Below, piece by piece: positions 8,708-17,198 of a stretch of 64,000 nt of DNA (positions are counted from its first letter, which is position 1; the number at the start of each line of letters is the position of its first letter). Location of the stretch: contig NC_018721.1 of NCBI RefSeq assembly GCF_000153485.2, positions 2,046,001 through 2,110,000 on the forward strand, written 5' to 3'. Below the pieces are notes generated by a model that was not told where the DNA came from, searched no databases, and saw only the letters and a program-made list of their open reading frames with translations. The position numbers and the translations under genes are program-made. The stretch is from Psychroflexus torquis ATCC 700755 (GTDB lineage: Bacteria; Bacteroidota; Bacteroidia; Flavobacteriales; Flavobacteriaceae).

Positions 8708-9367
8708 ATGAGTACAGGAAAAATTTTAGGAGGAATATTAGTAGGAGTTGGTGCAATAGCTGCTGCTCCATTTACAGGAGGAGGTTCATTATTTGCAGCT
8801 GGAGTTTCACTATCAGCAGCACTTGGAGGAACTGCAGTCGCAGCTGCAGTTGGCGCAGGAATTGCAGGTGGAACTGCAGGAGCTGTAATGGCTAATAAAG
8901 AAAACAAAGAAAAAGATCAGGCTAATAAAAACCATTTTAACGAAGGCGTTAAATCTGGAGAGAATGAAACTAAACAAAAATTTAATTCTATTTTAAAAAC
9001 ACAAAAAGATAGAGATGAATTAATGTTGATTTCAATAAAAATAGGCGTTTATGTTAGTAAAGTTGATGGTGTTATCGATAAAAAAGAATTAGAAGAATTA
9101 AATAAACTTTGTCTTTTTATTAAACAAAATCCAACTACACCTCAATTTATAAAAGATGAGGTAAATATAATAATAAATTCTAGTATAACTTTCTCTGAAT
9201 TAAATACAGAAATTGATAAATTTTTGGAAACAAAATCTGAAAGTTACAAATCACAAACAATTATATTTTTTGATAAATTAATAGAAACAATTATTAATGC
9301 TGATAAATATGTACATACGAAAGAATCTGAATTTTTAAAGAATTGGAGAAAAAAATACCAAAATTAA
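8708..9367 (+). CDS. TerB-like protein with glycine/alanine-rich membrane N-terminus
   Basis: A 219-residue protein. Residues 5-62 are Gly/Ala-rich and hydrophobic, possibly one or two membrane-inserting hairpins. A charged linker follows (62-100), then a helical TerB-like domain with the acidic repeats '[14 protein letters not shown]' (118-131) and '[14 protein letters not shown]' (about 197-210). TerB domains occur in tellurite/phage-stress systems, and their acidic motifs can bind metal. The next gene starts 4 bases after the stop, so the two form an operon. TerB assignment is by motif pattern only. No known named system is recognised. Confidence 0.65.
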
Positions 9368-9371
9368 GTAT

Positions 9372-10475
9372 ATGCAGAATAGTTTAGATAAATACTATGA
9401 TATTTCATTAAATGATAAAGGTTTTAATGAGTTAAACAAAACTCATTTTAAAAATAGTAAAAAAGTAACTTCTCAGTACGAACTTGATAATGTTGAAAAA
9501 ATAATTTGCTGGATAACTGGACTTTCTGCAGGTTTAGTAGATGCCTTTTTTGTAACAAACTATAAAAACCTAAACACAGAAAATGTTACTAAAATTAAGG
9601 ATAATTTACACTTAAAGAATACAGGAAAAGTAAATGAAGCTGTTGACAATAGAATCAAAAATTTATTTTCACAAGATAAAATTTCTGAACTAGAACAAAA
9701 ATTTAAAGTTCCTTACGATGCATCTTCAAGTAAAAATTTAAGTGAATATGTCAGTGGTTTAAACCCTAAAACACATAGAATTCAATCATTAGGCCACGAT
9801 CCTATTTTAGGATTTTATTATGGTATTAGAGATATTTTAAGAGGTCAATTTACTGCAATTGATAATGCTGGAGATTTAATTACTCAAAGTATCTCTAGTA
9901 ATAATGCTATCGGTATGAATTTATTTAAAGCAATTGCTTTACAATTTGGACATTTATGTTCTGACATTTCTACACCAGCTGGACTACCAATACCTTTTAT
10001 GTCTCAATTGTTAAGATTAAAAGGAGGAAATGTTGAAGGTTTTTCTTTTAATAGATTAATTAAAAATATGTATGCCAAGGGTTATAATTTTAACCACTTG
10101 TTATCAATGAGTGTACCTGCTTTAATAATTGAAGTTTTAACTAGATTATCGTATTTTGTTTATTCCTTATCTAAAGGTTTAAGCTTTAAAGAATCAATTC
10201 CAATCAATAAAGTAAAATTAGATAAATTACTTTTCAATTCTTACTTAATCGCATCTGGTTGTAATGGTGTTAAAATGATAGCTACAAACGGAAATGTTTT
10301 TGCTTTTAATCCAGTACTTTGGTCAGGAACGTTAAAATATGGATTTACCGAATTCAAAAGATATTTAAAAAATGAAAAGGAAGTAGAAAGACATAAATAT
10401 GTAATTGAAATATACAAACAGAACGAAGTTGAATTAGACCTATCGATTGAAGATAATCTTAAGTACTACAAATAA
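9372..10475 (+). CDS. Unknown multi-segment membrane protein with a GHDP motif
   Basis: A 367-residue protein I cannot name. It has a hydrophobic segment at 44-61, a conserved-looking '[20 protein letters not shown]' stretch (139-158), '[18 protein letters not shown]' (193-210) and further hydrophobic helices to about residue 320. The C-terminus is charged. I recall similar GHDP...G...D...G segments in unannotated proteins of mobile regions, without a function. It lies 4 bases after the TerB-like gene, same strand, and both are AT-rich cargo between a palindrome (P1) and an IS91 end. Its conserved His/Asp residues in or near membrane segments would merit structural comparison. Confidence 0.6.
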
Positions 10476-10497
10476 AAAACGTAGGCTAATAACTAAG

Positions 10498-10529
10498 CAT
10501 ATGGCTTGCCGATAGGCCAAAGCTATATG
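10498..10529. repeat. IS91-type terminal hairpin (oriIS-like), copy A
   Basis: CATATGGCTT and AAAGCTATATG can pair around a GCCGATAGGCC loop. The same hairpin and flanks (AATAACTAAG before, ATTTGTTGAC after) occur at 19728 and 22051, and a modified form at 28480-28570. Confidence 0.7.
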
Positions 10530-10764
10530 ATTTGTTGACTGATCCGGTATTTTTAAATAAGGGGGAATTCGATGAGTTGGCAGGAACCTTACAAGAGGAG
10601 AAGGTTGTTTTTAGAGTGCTTTGCATCCCTTTTTATTCAGTTGCTTATCTAAATAAGGTACTTTTTAGGGAGATCATGCTTTTTTTGTGTGAGAATCTGC
10701 TGTTTTTTATCATTTTCCTTCAGTTTAGGCACTAGTAAGTCAAGGCTCTTTTTAGAACTGTTTT

Positions 10765-11909
10765 TTAATTTTTGTATTCCAGTTTATTCTTTATAATTTT
10801 TTTGTAATCCTTTGGTGGACCTCGACTGTCAAAAGTAAAAAGTGTGATCAAGGTTTGCTTTTTACAACTCGGACAACAGCGATGTAAGGACTTCTCTTGA
10901 GTGGCAAAGGTTAATATGTGTGCCAAGTTTTTATCTCTTAATTGCAGTTGTAATAGCGGCAACTTCTCTTTTTTCCAACTGCTGCTCAAAAACCCATAAT
11001 GCCTTATTCGGGTAAAGCCTTTGGAAAGAATATGGAGTTGAAAACGCCGTATAAATTCTTTAGTGGAGAGTGTTAGTGTGGTTTTTTGCCCACCTTTTCT
11101 ATAGTCTTTTAAACTAAATGTAATCCTCCTTTTTTCTTTATCAATCGACAAGATACGGTGATTACTTATCGCTATTTTATGGGTGTACCTACCTAAATAT
11201 TCAATCACATGTTCTGGTTTTCCAAAAGGAGATTTGGCATACACCACCCACTCTTTTTTAAACAACTTATCATATAAAGATTGCGGTAATTGGGGAAGTG
11301 CCTTTCGTAATTTGGACACAAAACGACCTCTAAATTTATCACTCATCGCCTCTACTGAAAATAGAAAATCATCTTTTGCTGTTCCTCTTTTCCAGAATCC
11401 TGCCTCACAAACACCTCCCTCTGGGACAATACAGTGCAAATGTGGGTGTAATTGCAAATTCTGTCCCCAAGTATGTAGCACGGCAATCATCCCTAGTTTT
11501 GCACCTAGATGTTTGGGGTTGTGTCCAAAGGCAATAAGGTTTCCCATGCGCTATCAAATAAGATCTTATATAGCACTTTGGGATAAGGTATTGCCACAGA
11601 ATTGAGATGGTCTGGGAGTGTAAAAACAACATGAAAATAAGGCACAGGAAGGAGTTCTTGCGTTCTTGCAGCAACCCACTCATGCTGCTTATGCCCTTGG
11701 CAAGTAGGACAATGCCTATTGCGACAGGAATTGAATTGCAAATGGAGCTTCTTGCAATTCATACACCAATCTAAATGTCCACCAAGAGCTTTAGTGCGGC
11801 ATTTTCTTATCGCATGCAAAGCTCTTTTATTCCAACTGGTATAGGCTATTTCTTGTAGATGATCTACCTCTAGATTCAATACCTCTGCTACTCTATGTTT
11901 GGGTTGCAT
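10765..11909 (-). pseudogene. IS91 family transposase, broken by one frameshift
   Basis: The N-terminal part (11909-11505) carries the zinc-binding region ('CMNCKKLHLQFNSCRNRHCP' and 'CQGHK') and 'FTLPDHL'. The C-terminal part (11547-10765) carries the HUH/Y2-type region 'HTWGQNLQLHPHLHCIVPEG' and a C-terminal 'CCPSC' zinc motif. The two frames join at 'FDSAWETL' / 'IAFGHNPKHLG', so a single base has been lost near 11530-11540. The family replicates by rolling circle from oriIS. This copy cannot make a full transposase unless frameshifting occurs. The ATG overlaps the upstream integrase relic stop (TAATG). Confidence 0.85.
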
Positions 11910-12106
11910 TAGTTTGTAAACAAGGTATCCAGTGGACTAAATTTAGCAGAGCTAACTAGGTCAACCACCTGCAAATAAACCAACGTGGTTTCTATATAAG
12001 CAAGGCAGCGCAAGTAATTGTTTAAGGTGCTTTTTGCTTTACTAGTGATGGCAAAGCTCTGTGTGAGTTTACCTACTAATACCTCAAATTCTGGAACTCC
12101 GTTCAA
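11909..12106 (-). pseudogene. Remnant of the IS91-associated tyrosine recombinase
   Basis: A 65-residue ORF whose N-terminus ('FEVLVGKLTQSF', 'STLNNYLRCLAYIETTL') resembles the SAM-like core-binding domain of the integrases that accompany many Bacteroidetes IS91 elements. The catalytic domain is absent. Its stop overlaps the transposase start, so it probably keeps the original N- and C-termini with an internal deletion. The call is by pattern, with moderate confidence. Confidence 0.55.
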
Positions 12107-12224
12107 AGCGATTTGCTCAATAATCTTACTTTTTTTTTATACATCATTATAGATATTTTGTGAATCCATTAAGATAATGTATTTTTATAACTAACTGAAA
12201 AAGCTTCCGAGGTACGAGGATTAG

Positions 12225-12389
12225 TTCAACACAGTATATAATTTATTGCTGGCTTCTCGCCTACTTACGAAAATTCCGCTGGAATTTTCTATCTGTGATT
12301 TGTTGACTAAATTAGTTGCTTAACCTCGCAACAAACCATAGTGTGCCAAGAATCAACCATGGCAATAAATAAAATGGTTGAATGCTGTA
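12225..12389. repeat. Palindromic cassette element P2, interrupted by an RT-less group II intron
   Basis: CAACACAGTATATAATTTAT at 12228 is partly complementary to the segment GGCAATAAATAAAATGGTTG ending near 12380. The interior shares long identity with P3 at 16867-17032, including 'TTAGTTGCTTAACC' and 'AAACCATAGTGTGCC'. The expected GTT core is displaced to 13285-13292 (ACGTTGGCA) beyond the intron, so the intron seems to sit inside the palindrome, just before the core. Confidence 0.6.
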
Positions 12390-13275
12390 ATTAAGATGAT
12401 GGTAGGTCCATCAGAGTCGTTGTATAGGCGATGGCTCTAAACCCCCTAAAGGTGCTGTTGTAAAGAGCCCCGAAGCCTCGGGGGTGCTGAGCGTTTAGGA
12501 GAATCCAATCCACGAGGTTGGCAAGGTGTGAGTAATGGAGTTGAACCCTTCGTCAAGCTCAGGATAAACTTCAGTAAACCACTGACGAGGTGTCGAGAAG
12601 TTGCTATTTTCAGTCAAAAGCTACGGAGTATGATACGGAGTGAAAAGTAATGTTAGCAATAACATTAATTACAGAGATAACCTATTTATTTTCTGCAAGG
12701 CTGGCGTCATTCAGGTGGCAAGAACTTTACTTGGGCTTAATTATGGAACTTGGGAATCTGCTTATGGATGATACACTTGTATAAGGCTACCGCATTAGGA
12801 TTCGCTACAAGTCAAAGGGAAATATTCAATCGAAACAATCGAGAGATAGAATACTTATGGGTCTGATATAAAATAAAGTGGCTGAATTATACGCCGTTAT
12901 TTTGTTTGGCAGTAAGGCAAAAAACACAGACATAGCCATAGCTATGGCGAGTATTTTTAACGTAGCTGGCGAGCAAAAGAACAAGTAGAACTAGACAGGT
13001 TATTTTATAACAGATCCTAAATTATAAGCAGAGGCGGACTCATTCGTAGTAGTGTTGAAGGTTGTGTAATGGAACTGGAGCAAAGGGATGAGCTAATTTT
13101 AATTTACAATTTGCCAACTTGAAAGAGGATGAGCTTATATTTGTATACTAAATTAGAAGAGCCCCCGACAAAACGGGGCAGGCTCTGTGAGAGGAGACTT
13201 TCAAGCACGGCGGTGCACTGAGCCTGTCGAAGTGTTCTGTAAGAGGCTTGGGGTGAAATTCCCCTTGTCTACTCG
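12390..13275 (+). mobile_element. RT-less group II intron derivative, copy 1
   Basis: The segment has no ORF but ends in group II-like domains V and VI: 'AGAGCC', 'TGTGAGAGGAGACTTTCAAG', 'CACGG', then 'GAGGCTTGGGGTGAAATTCC' and a CTACTC 3' end at about 13274. Upstream structured RNA ('GGAACTGGAGCAAAGGGATG') matches the domain III/IV border that normally precedes the RT gene, but domain IV is only ~80 bases. Two REP-like palindromes interrupt domain V and a 159-bp MITE sits at 12859. The 5' boundary is not certain because no clear GTGYG is seen. It shares most of its length with 17199-18004. Splicing ability is doubtful. Confidence 0.7.
12859..13017. repeat. 159-bp MITE inside the RT-less intron copy 1
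   Basis: Absent from intron copy 2. The ends are GGGTCTGATATAAAATAA and, inverted, GGATCTGTTATAAAATAA. It contains no ORF, and I see no matching target duplication. Another MITE family than A/B. Confidence 0.6.
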
Positions 13276-13344
13276 GCGCCGAGACGTTGGCATTCATTTA
13301 GGAGAACGAAAGTTTAGTAGAAAATTAAAGCAAATAAGGCAGAA

Positions 13345-13623
13345 ATGAAACCGAAAAAAAATGATATAAAAACAGAAATTAAATTTGAGGATGACGAATT
13401 GGCGTTGTTGCAAGAAAATGCTTGGCAAATGGCAGAATCCTTTGGGCTAGATATGCGTATTGCTAATTTAACTGGAAAAAGAAAAGTTGGTTTTTATAGT
13501 TGGGATTTGGACTGTTTAGAATGTGTAGTTTCAGATTTACAACAGTCCCCAAATGACAAGGAAATTGCGGATAGAATTGCAAACAAAATAGAAGAAGGTT
13601 ATAAGTTTATTAAAGGGAAATAA
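13345..13623 (+). CDS. Small hypothetical protein (92 aa)
   Basis: An acidic 92-residue protein, 'MKPKKNDIKTEIKFEDDELA...' with 'FYSWDLDCLECVVSDLQQ' in the middle; no family is recognised and there is no signal peptide or membrane segment. The stop (13621-13623) is one base before the next gene's ATG, so the two are an operon. Together they begin 53 bases after the ACGTTGGCA core at 13285 and finish before palindrome P5, so they look like a two-gene cassette. A toxin-antitoxin or immunity pair is conceivable but unsupported. Confidence 0.6.
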   Translation: MKPKKNDIKTEIKFEDDELALLQENAWQMAESFGLDMRIANLTGKRKVGFYSWDLDCLECVVSDLQQSPNDKEIADRIANKIEEGYKFIKGK

Positions 13624-13624
13624 A

Positions 13625-13969
13625 ATGATTGATATTTTAATAAATATTTCAAAAATAGGACTAAAGAGTATATTCACTGCGAAAAAATATGATACAGAAA
13701 TCTTAGATGAAGATTTAAAACGAATATTGTTTATTAGGAATTATGTAGAAGAAAGTTTATTGTTTATACAAGAGACCTATAAAGAAGTCGATGCAAAAGT
13801 TTATTTCAATGAACTAAAAGGATATGCTGTTGAATTATTTGTGAAGCAGTGTGAAGAATCAATATCTGATGAAGAAAAAAACGGCGAAGACTTTAATCTT
13901 GAAAATCATAAAAAAGCAGATGAAGAGTTTTTTGATTACGTTTATGAAAATATGAAATATCCTAAATAA
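13625..13969 (+). CDS. Small hypothetical protein (114 aa)
   Basis: A 114-residue protein, mostly charged and helical after a short hydrophobic N-terminus ('MIDILINISKIGLKSIF'), with acidic patches such as 'ESISDEEKNGEDF'. No family is recognised. It follows the 92-aa gene with a one-base gap and is followed within 30 bases by the palindrome P5 (13999-14141), into whose end the RT-bearing group II intron is inserted. Confidence 0.6.
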   Translation: MIDILINISKIGLKSIFTAKKYDTEILDEDLKRILFIRNYVEESLLFIQETYKEVDAKVYFNELKGYAVELFVKQCEESISDEEKNGEDFNLENHKKADEEFFDYVYENMKYPK

Positions 13970-13998
13970 ATCGTTTATGAAGAATTAAAAAAGGAAAG

Positions 13999-14141
13999 AA
14001 CGAAATGCCAACAAAAAATATAGTGCATTTGGCATATAGTGCTAATAATGAAGATGGTCACAATAAAGAAACATAGTTGTAAATTGAAAAATTGGAGCGT
14101 TGAAATGCCAAACGCACCATATTCAAATCGTTGGTGCGCCA
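13999..14141. repeat. Palindromic cassette boundary P5
   Basis: The left arm 'ATGCCAACAAAAAATATAG' then 'TGCATTTGGCA' pairs imperfectly with the right arm 'TGCCAAACGCACCATATTC' then 'AAATCGTTGG'. The outermost bases are TGCCAAC (left) and GTTGG (right), a complementary box pair as in attC R''/R'. The group II intron begins at the GTTG|GTGCGCC point (14134), so the last core bases overlap the intron start. Confidence 0.6.
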
Positions 14142-14601
14142 CGAAGTTGTGTTTTTCCAGTAGGTGTAAATCCTACCTAAATAATTTGCTGTTCATTTAG
14201 AAGAGCTGCCGACAGTTAAATTTGTGAGGATTTCGCTGAAGCTTGGCATGTTCAAATAACCAAGCTGTAATACGCAAGTGTGAACCCGTAGTAGCTTCGA
14301 TAAGTGTATCTGTAGATTGGGGAGAGTTTCGACGTTCTTGAACCCTGTTATGTTGCATGGATAAACAGTAGTATGAAGTGTAACAATCTACCGGAGTCAT
14401 AGGGATGGCGTGGTTATAGATGGAAAACTACGAAACGTGGGAGGTCTCTTGTTACAAATGGTGGCAACTATAAAAGCTAGTACATAAGTATTACGAAATT
14501 ACTAGCTGTAGCAAGAGAAGTCGGAGGTGTTCATAGTACCTATGATGTTAGAGACAACAAAACTCTAATTAGGAAAGGGACACTACTTTAGATATGCTTA
14601 T

Positions 14602-15972
14602 ATGAAAGACAGAATGACAAGTATTGATGTAAATCTATTAACAAGTCCATCGCAAAGCGATGCAACAATTCGTGTTTTTCAGAGGAAGCTATATATTAGA
14701 GCCAAGCAAGATAAGGGCTTCAAGGCTTATAGTCTTTACGGAAAACTCTGTGAGGGCAATACGCTTATAGAAGCCTATCGACGAGTTAGGAGCAACTATT
14801 CTAAAGGGGTAGGTGTAGACAATCAAAGTTTTGACGCTATTGAAAAGCAAGGAATATCTATTTTTCTTGGCGAGATTCAACAAGACTTACAAGGTCACAC
14901 CTACAGGAGCCAAGCAGTAAAGCAAAAGCTCATCCCCAAGGAAAAGGAAGGAGATTTTAGGGTATTAGGAATACCAACAATTCGCGACCGCGTGGTTCAA
15001 ATGGCAGTAAAGATGCTAATAGAGCCACTTTGGGAGGCAGATTTTGAGCATACCTCTTTTGGATTTAGACCCAAACGAGGAGCAAAAGACGCCATAAAGC
15101 AAGTAAAACAAAATATTTATGATAGGCATCAATTTGTCTATGATGCGGACTTGTCGAAGTATTTTGACACCATCCCGCATACTAAATTATTTATTTTACT
15201 AAAGAAAAGGTTGGTAGATCATAGTATTTTAAGTTTGATACATCAATGGTTAACTGCGCCTGTACGGCTACCCAACGGAAAGCTAGTAGCGAGTACCAAA
15301 GGAAGTCCACAAGGGGGAGTTATCTCGCCATTATTATCAAACATGTATCTCCATGCATTTGACCAGATTGTAAACAATCCAAAGGGGAAGTTTGCCAAGG
15401 CAATCATCCGCATAGTTCGTTATGCAGATGATTTTCTATTGATGGGTAAATGGTATTTCAGCAAAGAGATACTGGACTATATCACTAGTATAATGGATAA
15501 TATGGGATTAACGTTAAATAAAGAAAAGACAAAACTTTTGCATAGTAGCAAGAGCAGTTTATTCTTTCTGGGGTTTGAATTTAGAAGTATAAAGTCCAAA
15601 TTTGGATGGAATGCCAAGAATTACACCAATGTACGACCCAGTATGAAGTCACGGTCTAAATTGTTTTCAAAATTGCGAGAATTATTTGCAAATCGAAAAC
15701 ATTGGAAAATTGAGTGGATAGTATGGAAGGTTAATCAATTATTAAGAGGTTGGCTAAATTACTTTTCTATCAGTAAGGTTACACATATTTGGGAAACCAT
15801 AAAAATCATTAAAAAGCATCTGGATTACAAATTATTTAAATGGATGAAGTGCAAAGGAAGGAAAGCGCATCGGAAGCTACGCCAGCGACCCTATGAGAAT
15901 TTGGTTAAATTTTACAACCTAGTTGACATAGAAAAGTATGCACGTTTGAAAACCCTTGCGAAAGCTCAATAA
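14602..15972 (+). CDS. ltrA: Group II intron reverse transcriptase/maturase
   Basis: A 456-residue RT-maturase. The RT domain contains 'LGIPTIRDRVVQMAVKMLIEP', 'FGFRPKRGAKDAI', 'DADLSKYFDTIPH', 'KGSPQGGVISPLLSNMYL' and the catalytic YADD at residues 274-277. A maturase (X) region follows ('WKVNQLLRGWLNYF', about 375-395). There is no C-terminal HNH endonuclease, so it would use endonuclease-independent retrohoming. The frame is intact, making this the one potentially active intron protein in the window. It would support splicing and reverse transcription of its own intron and possibly of RT-less relatives. Confidence 0.93.
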   Translation: MKDRMTSIDVNLLTSPSQSDATIRVFQRKLYIRAKQDKGFKAYSLYGKLCEGNTLIEAYRRVRSNYSKGVGVDNQSFDAIEKQGISIFLGEIQQDLQGHTYRSQAVKQKLIPKEKEGDFRVLGIPTIRDRVVQMAVKMLIEPLWEADFEHTSFGFRPKRGAKDAIKQVKQNIYDRHQFVYDADLSKYFDTIPHTKLFILLKKRLVDHSILSLIHQWLTAPVRLPNGKLVASTKGSPQGGVISPLLSNMYLHAFDQIVNNPKGKFAKAIIRIVRYADDFLLMGKWYFSKEILDYITSIMDNMGLTLNKEKTKLLHSSKSSLFFLGFEFRSIKSKFGWNAKNYTNVRPSMKSRSKLFSKLRELFANRKHWKIEWIVWKVNQLLRGWLNYFSISKVTHIWETIKIIKKHLDYKLFKWMKCKGRKAHRKLRQRPYENLVKFYNLVDIEKYARLKTLAKAQ

Positions 15973-15985
15973 AGAAATCTATCGG

Positions 15986-16146
15986 TAAGCCCCCGACAAA
16001 AACGGGGCAGGCTGTGTGAGGGAAAACTTCATGCACGGCGCTGCACTGAGCCTGTCGAAGTGTTTGATGAAGGGGGCGCTGATTGTTTATTTATTTTGTT
16101 ACTTTTAAAGTGACAACTTTGGATAAGCAATCAGGCTCTACTCTAC
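15986..16146 (+). ncRNA. Group II intron domains V-VI
   Basis: Domain V is recognisable as AAGCC ... GTGTGAGGGAAAACTTCATG ... CACGG, ending GATGAAGGGGGCGCTG. Domain VI is the stem CTGATTG ... CAATCAG. Two palindromic inserts (CCCGACAAAAACGGGGCAGG and the GCACTGAGCCTGTCGAAGTG segment) sit in domain V at AGCC| and CACGG|; their CAGGCT/AGCCTG parts could pair and merely lengthen the basal stem. Confidence 0.75.
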
Positions 16147-16206
16147 TGTTTCATACTGAAAAAAAAATCGTCTTCGAAAAAAAAATGTGAATTTGGAATA
16201 ATAATT

Positions 16207-16222
16207 GTAACTAATACGTTAC
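16207..16222. promoter_or_regulatory. Inverted repeat at the HigB/HigA promoter
   Basis: GTAAC-N6-GTTAC (16207-16222) overlaps a -7-like TACATTTG box (16220-16227) just before the ATG at 16232. This is where a HigA-type repressor would be expected to bind for autoregulation. No convincing -33 element is seen. Confidence 0.5.
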
Positions 16223-16231
16223 ATTTGTGAT

Positions 16232-16570
16232 ATGAGAGAAATCGATATTACAGAAGAATGTTTGGGATTTATCGACAACCAAAACGAAAGAGTTGGACTG
16301 AAATTTTTCCAACTAATTGAAGTTATTTGAGAAATAAAAGTTGTCAATTCAAATTTTCTGAAAAAACTGCAATCGACATAATTTTATGAATTACGAATTA
16401 AAGCAGGAAATGAATATCGAGTTGTAATCTTTGCTATTGACCATCTGAATTTTGCCGAATGCACAAAAGCTGTGTGCTTATGGGGATTTCAGAAAAAGGG
16501 AACTAAAGATTATAAAAAGGCAATCAAACAAGCCGAAAAAATATTAGAGAATTATCTAAAAGAAAAGTAA
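16232..16570 (+). pseudogene. HigB/RelE-like toxin with two in-frame stops
   Basis: A single frame of 113 codons, interrupted by TGA (codon 33) and TAA (codon 50), encodes sequence typical of Gp49/HigB-like toxins: 'FYELRIKAGNEYRVVIFAID' and 'LWGFQKKGTKDYKKAIKQAE' to the C-terminus. No frameshift is needed, only the two nonsense codons. Its product would be an mRNA interferase, but it should be inactive. The antitoxin ATG follows its stop by 2 bases. Confidence 0.8.
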
Positions 16571-16572
16571 TT

Positions 16573-16857
16573 ATGGGAAAATCAATAAACGCAAAAGAAC
16601 TGATTGCAAAACGATACGGAAAAGAAGGTTCAAAAGAACGTGAAGAATTTAGAGAAAATGCTTTTTCTTATTATTTTGGAGAAATCATTAAAAATCGTAG
16701 AAAGGAATTACATATGAGTCAAGAGAATTTAGCTCAAAAAGTAGGAAAAAAAAGACCCTATATTTCTCGAATTGAAAATGGAGAAGATATAAGATTATCT
16801 AATTTTTCATTGCTTGCCAATGCTTTGGGATTATCAATTCAATTAACAGCTGAATAA
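16573..16857 (+). CDS. HigA-like XRE family antitoxin
   Basis: A 94-residue protein whose middle is a helix-turn-helix of the Cro/C1 (XRE) type: 'IIKNRRKELHMSQENLAQKV' then 'GKKRPYISRIENGEDIRLSN'. The N-terminus ('NAKELIAKRYGKEGSKEREE') is the usual HigA-type leader. It is 2 bases downstream of the inactivated toxin gene. The antitoxin would bind its own promoter, probably at the inverted repeat 16207-16222. Intact antitoxin with dead toxin suggests decay from a former addiction module. Confidence 0.85.
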   Translation: MGKSINAKELIAKRYGKEGSKEREEFRENAFSYYFGEIIKNRRKELHMSQENLAQKVGKKRPYISRIENGEDIRLSNFSLLANALGLSIQLTAE

Positions 16858-16866
16858 AGTACGAAA

Positions 16867-17034
16867 ACACAACACCGTATATAATTTATTGCTAGTTCTA
16901 GCCGACTTACGAACATTCCTGCTGAATATTCTATCTGTGATTTATTTACTAAAATTAGTTGCTTAACCACGCAACAAACCATAGTGTGCCAAGAATCAAC
17001 CATGGCAATAAATAAAATGGTTGAATGCTGTGTA
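16867..17034. repeat. Palindromic cassette element P3
   Basis: AACACCGTATATAATTTATT (16871) pairs imperfectly with the 17000-17032 region (GGCAATAAATAAAATGG ...). The interior is nearly the same as P2 at 12225-12389. Its core is displaced beyond a MITE and an RT-less intron, to ACCGTTACCA at 18014. Confidence 0.6.
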
Positions 17035-17198
17035 TAGTGTCTGGTCGGAAATACAGCAAAATTAAAAATGTTTCTTTTTGCGATTTTCATCTTAAATTTT
17101 AATCGCCTGATGCTATGGCATCACCTCATAAAATAAAAAACAAATCTCATCAAAAATAATTCATTTTATAAAATCTGTCTATTTCCAACCAGTCACTA
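17035..17198. repeat. 164-bp MITE with TAGTG(T/A)CTGGT ends
   Basis: TAGTGTCTGGTCGGAAATA at 17035 and the inverted TAGTGACTGGTTGGAAATAG at the other end form imperfect terminal inverted repeats. It lies exactly between P3 and intron copy 2 and is absent between P2 and intron copy 1. No ORF. Confidence 0.65.

Larger units (their letters stand above)
10487..12175 (-). mobile_element. IS91-family element, copy A (frameshifted, near full length)
   Basis: The left end is the hairpin at 10498-10529. The transposase remnants (10765-11909) and an integrase-like remnant (11909-12106) run on the minus strand. The hairpin lies downstream of the transposase 3' end, where IS91-type elements carry their replication start (oriIS). 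The right boundary is uncertain: no clear terminus is visible, and I place it near 12175. The left end is inserted just after 'AACGTAGGC', which looks like the left arm of a cassette palindrome. Confidence 0.75.
14134..16146 (+). mobile_element. Group II intron with RT/maturase gene
   Basis: The 5' end GTGCGCC (14134) fits the group II GUGYG consensus, and a structured leader (14134-14600) precedes the RT gene. Domains V and VI follow at 15986-16146, with a 3' end ...CTCTACTCTAC at 16146. Total length ~2.0 kb is usual for bacterial introns. It lies on the plus strand with the cassettes and starts at a cassette-type GTT core. Pieces of its 3' end (from within the RT gene to the 3' end) are repeated at 20750-21051, 22874-23174 and 29597-29888. 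Confidence 0.85.

Noticed and set aside
10532..10735. ORF in the IS91 left tail (also at 19760-19981)
   Set aside because: Same non-coding IS91 end in both places, with no protein-like features; it overlaps the hairpin tail and its frame is broken in copy D.
14197..14400. Minus-strand ORF in the intron leader
   Set aside because: Lies within structured intron RNA and is antisense; no protein-like features.
14602..15972. Retron or DGR reverse transcriptase
   Set aside because: The protein has the maturase X region, and intron-type RNA ends lie on both sides (GTGCGCC and domains V-VI), so it is a group II intron RT.
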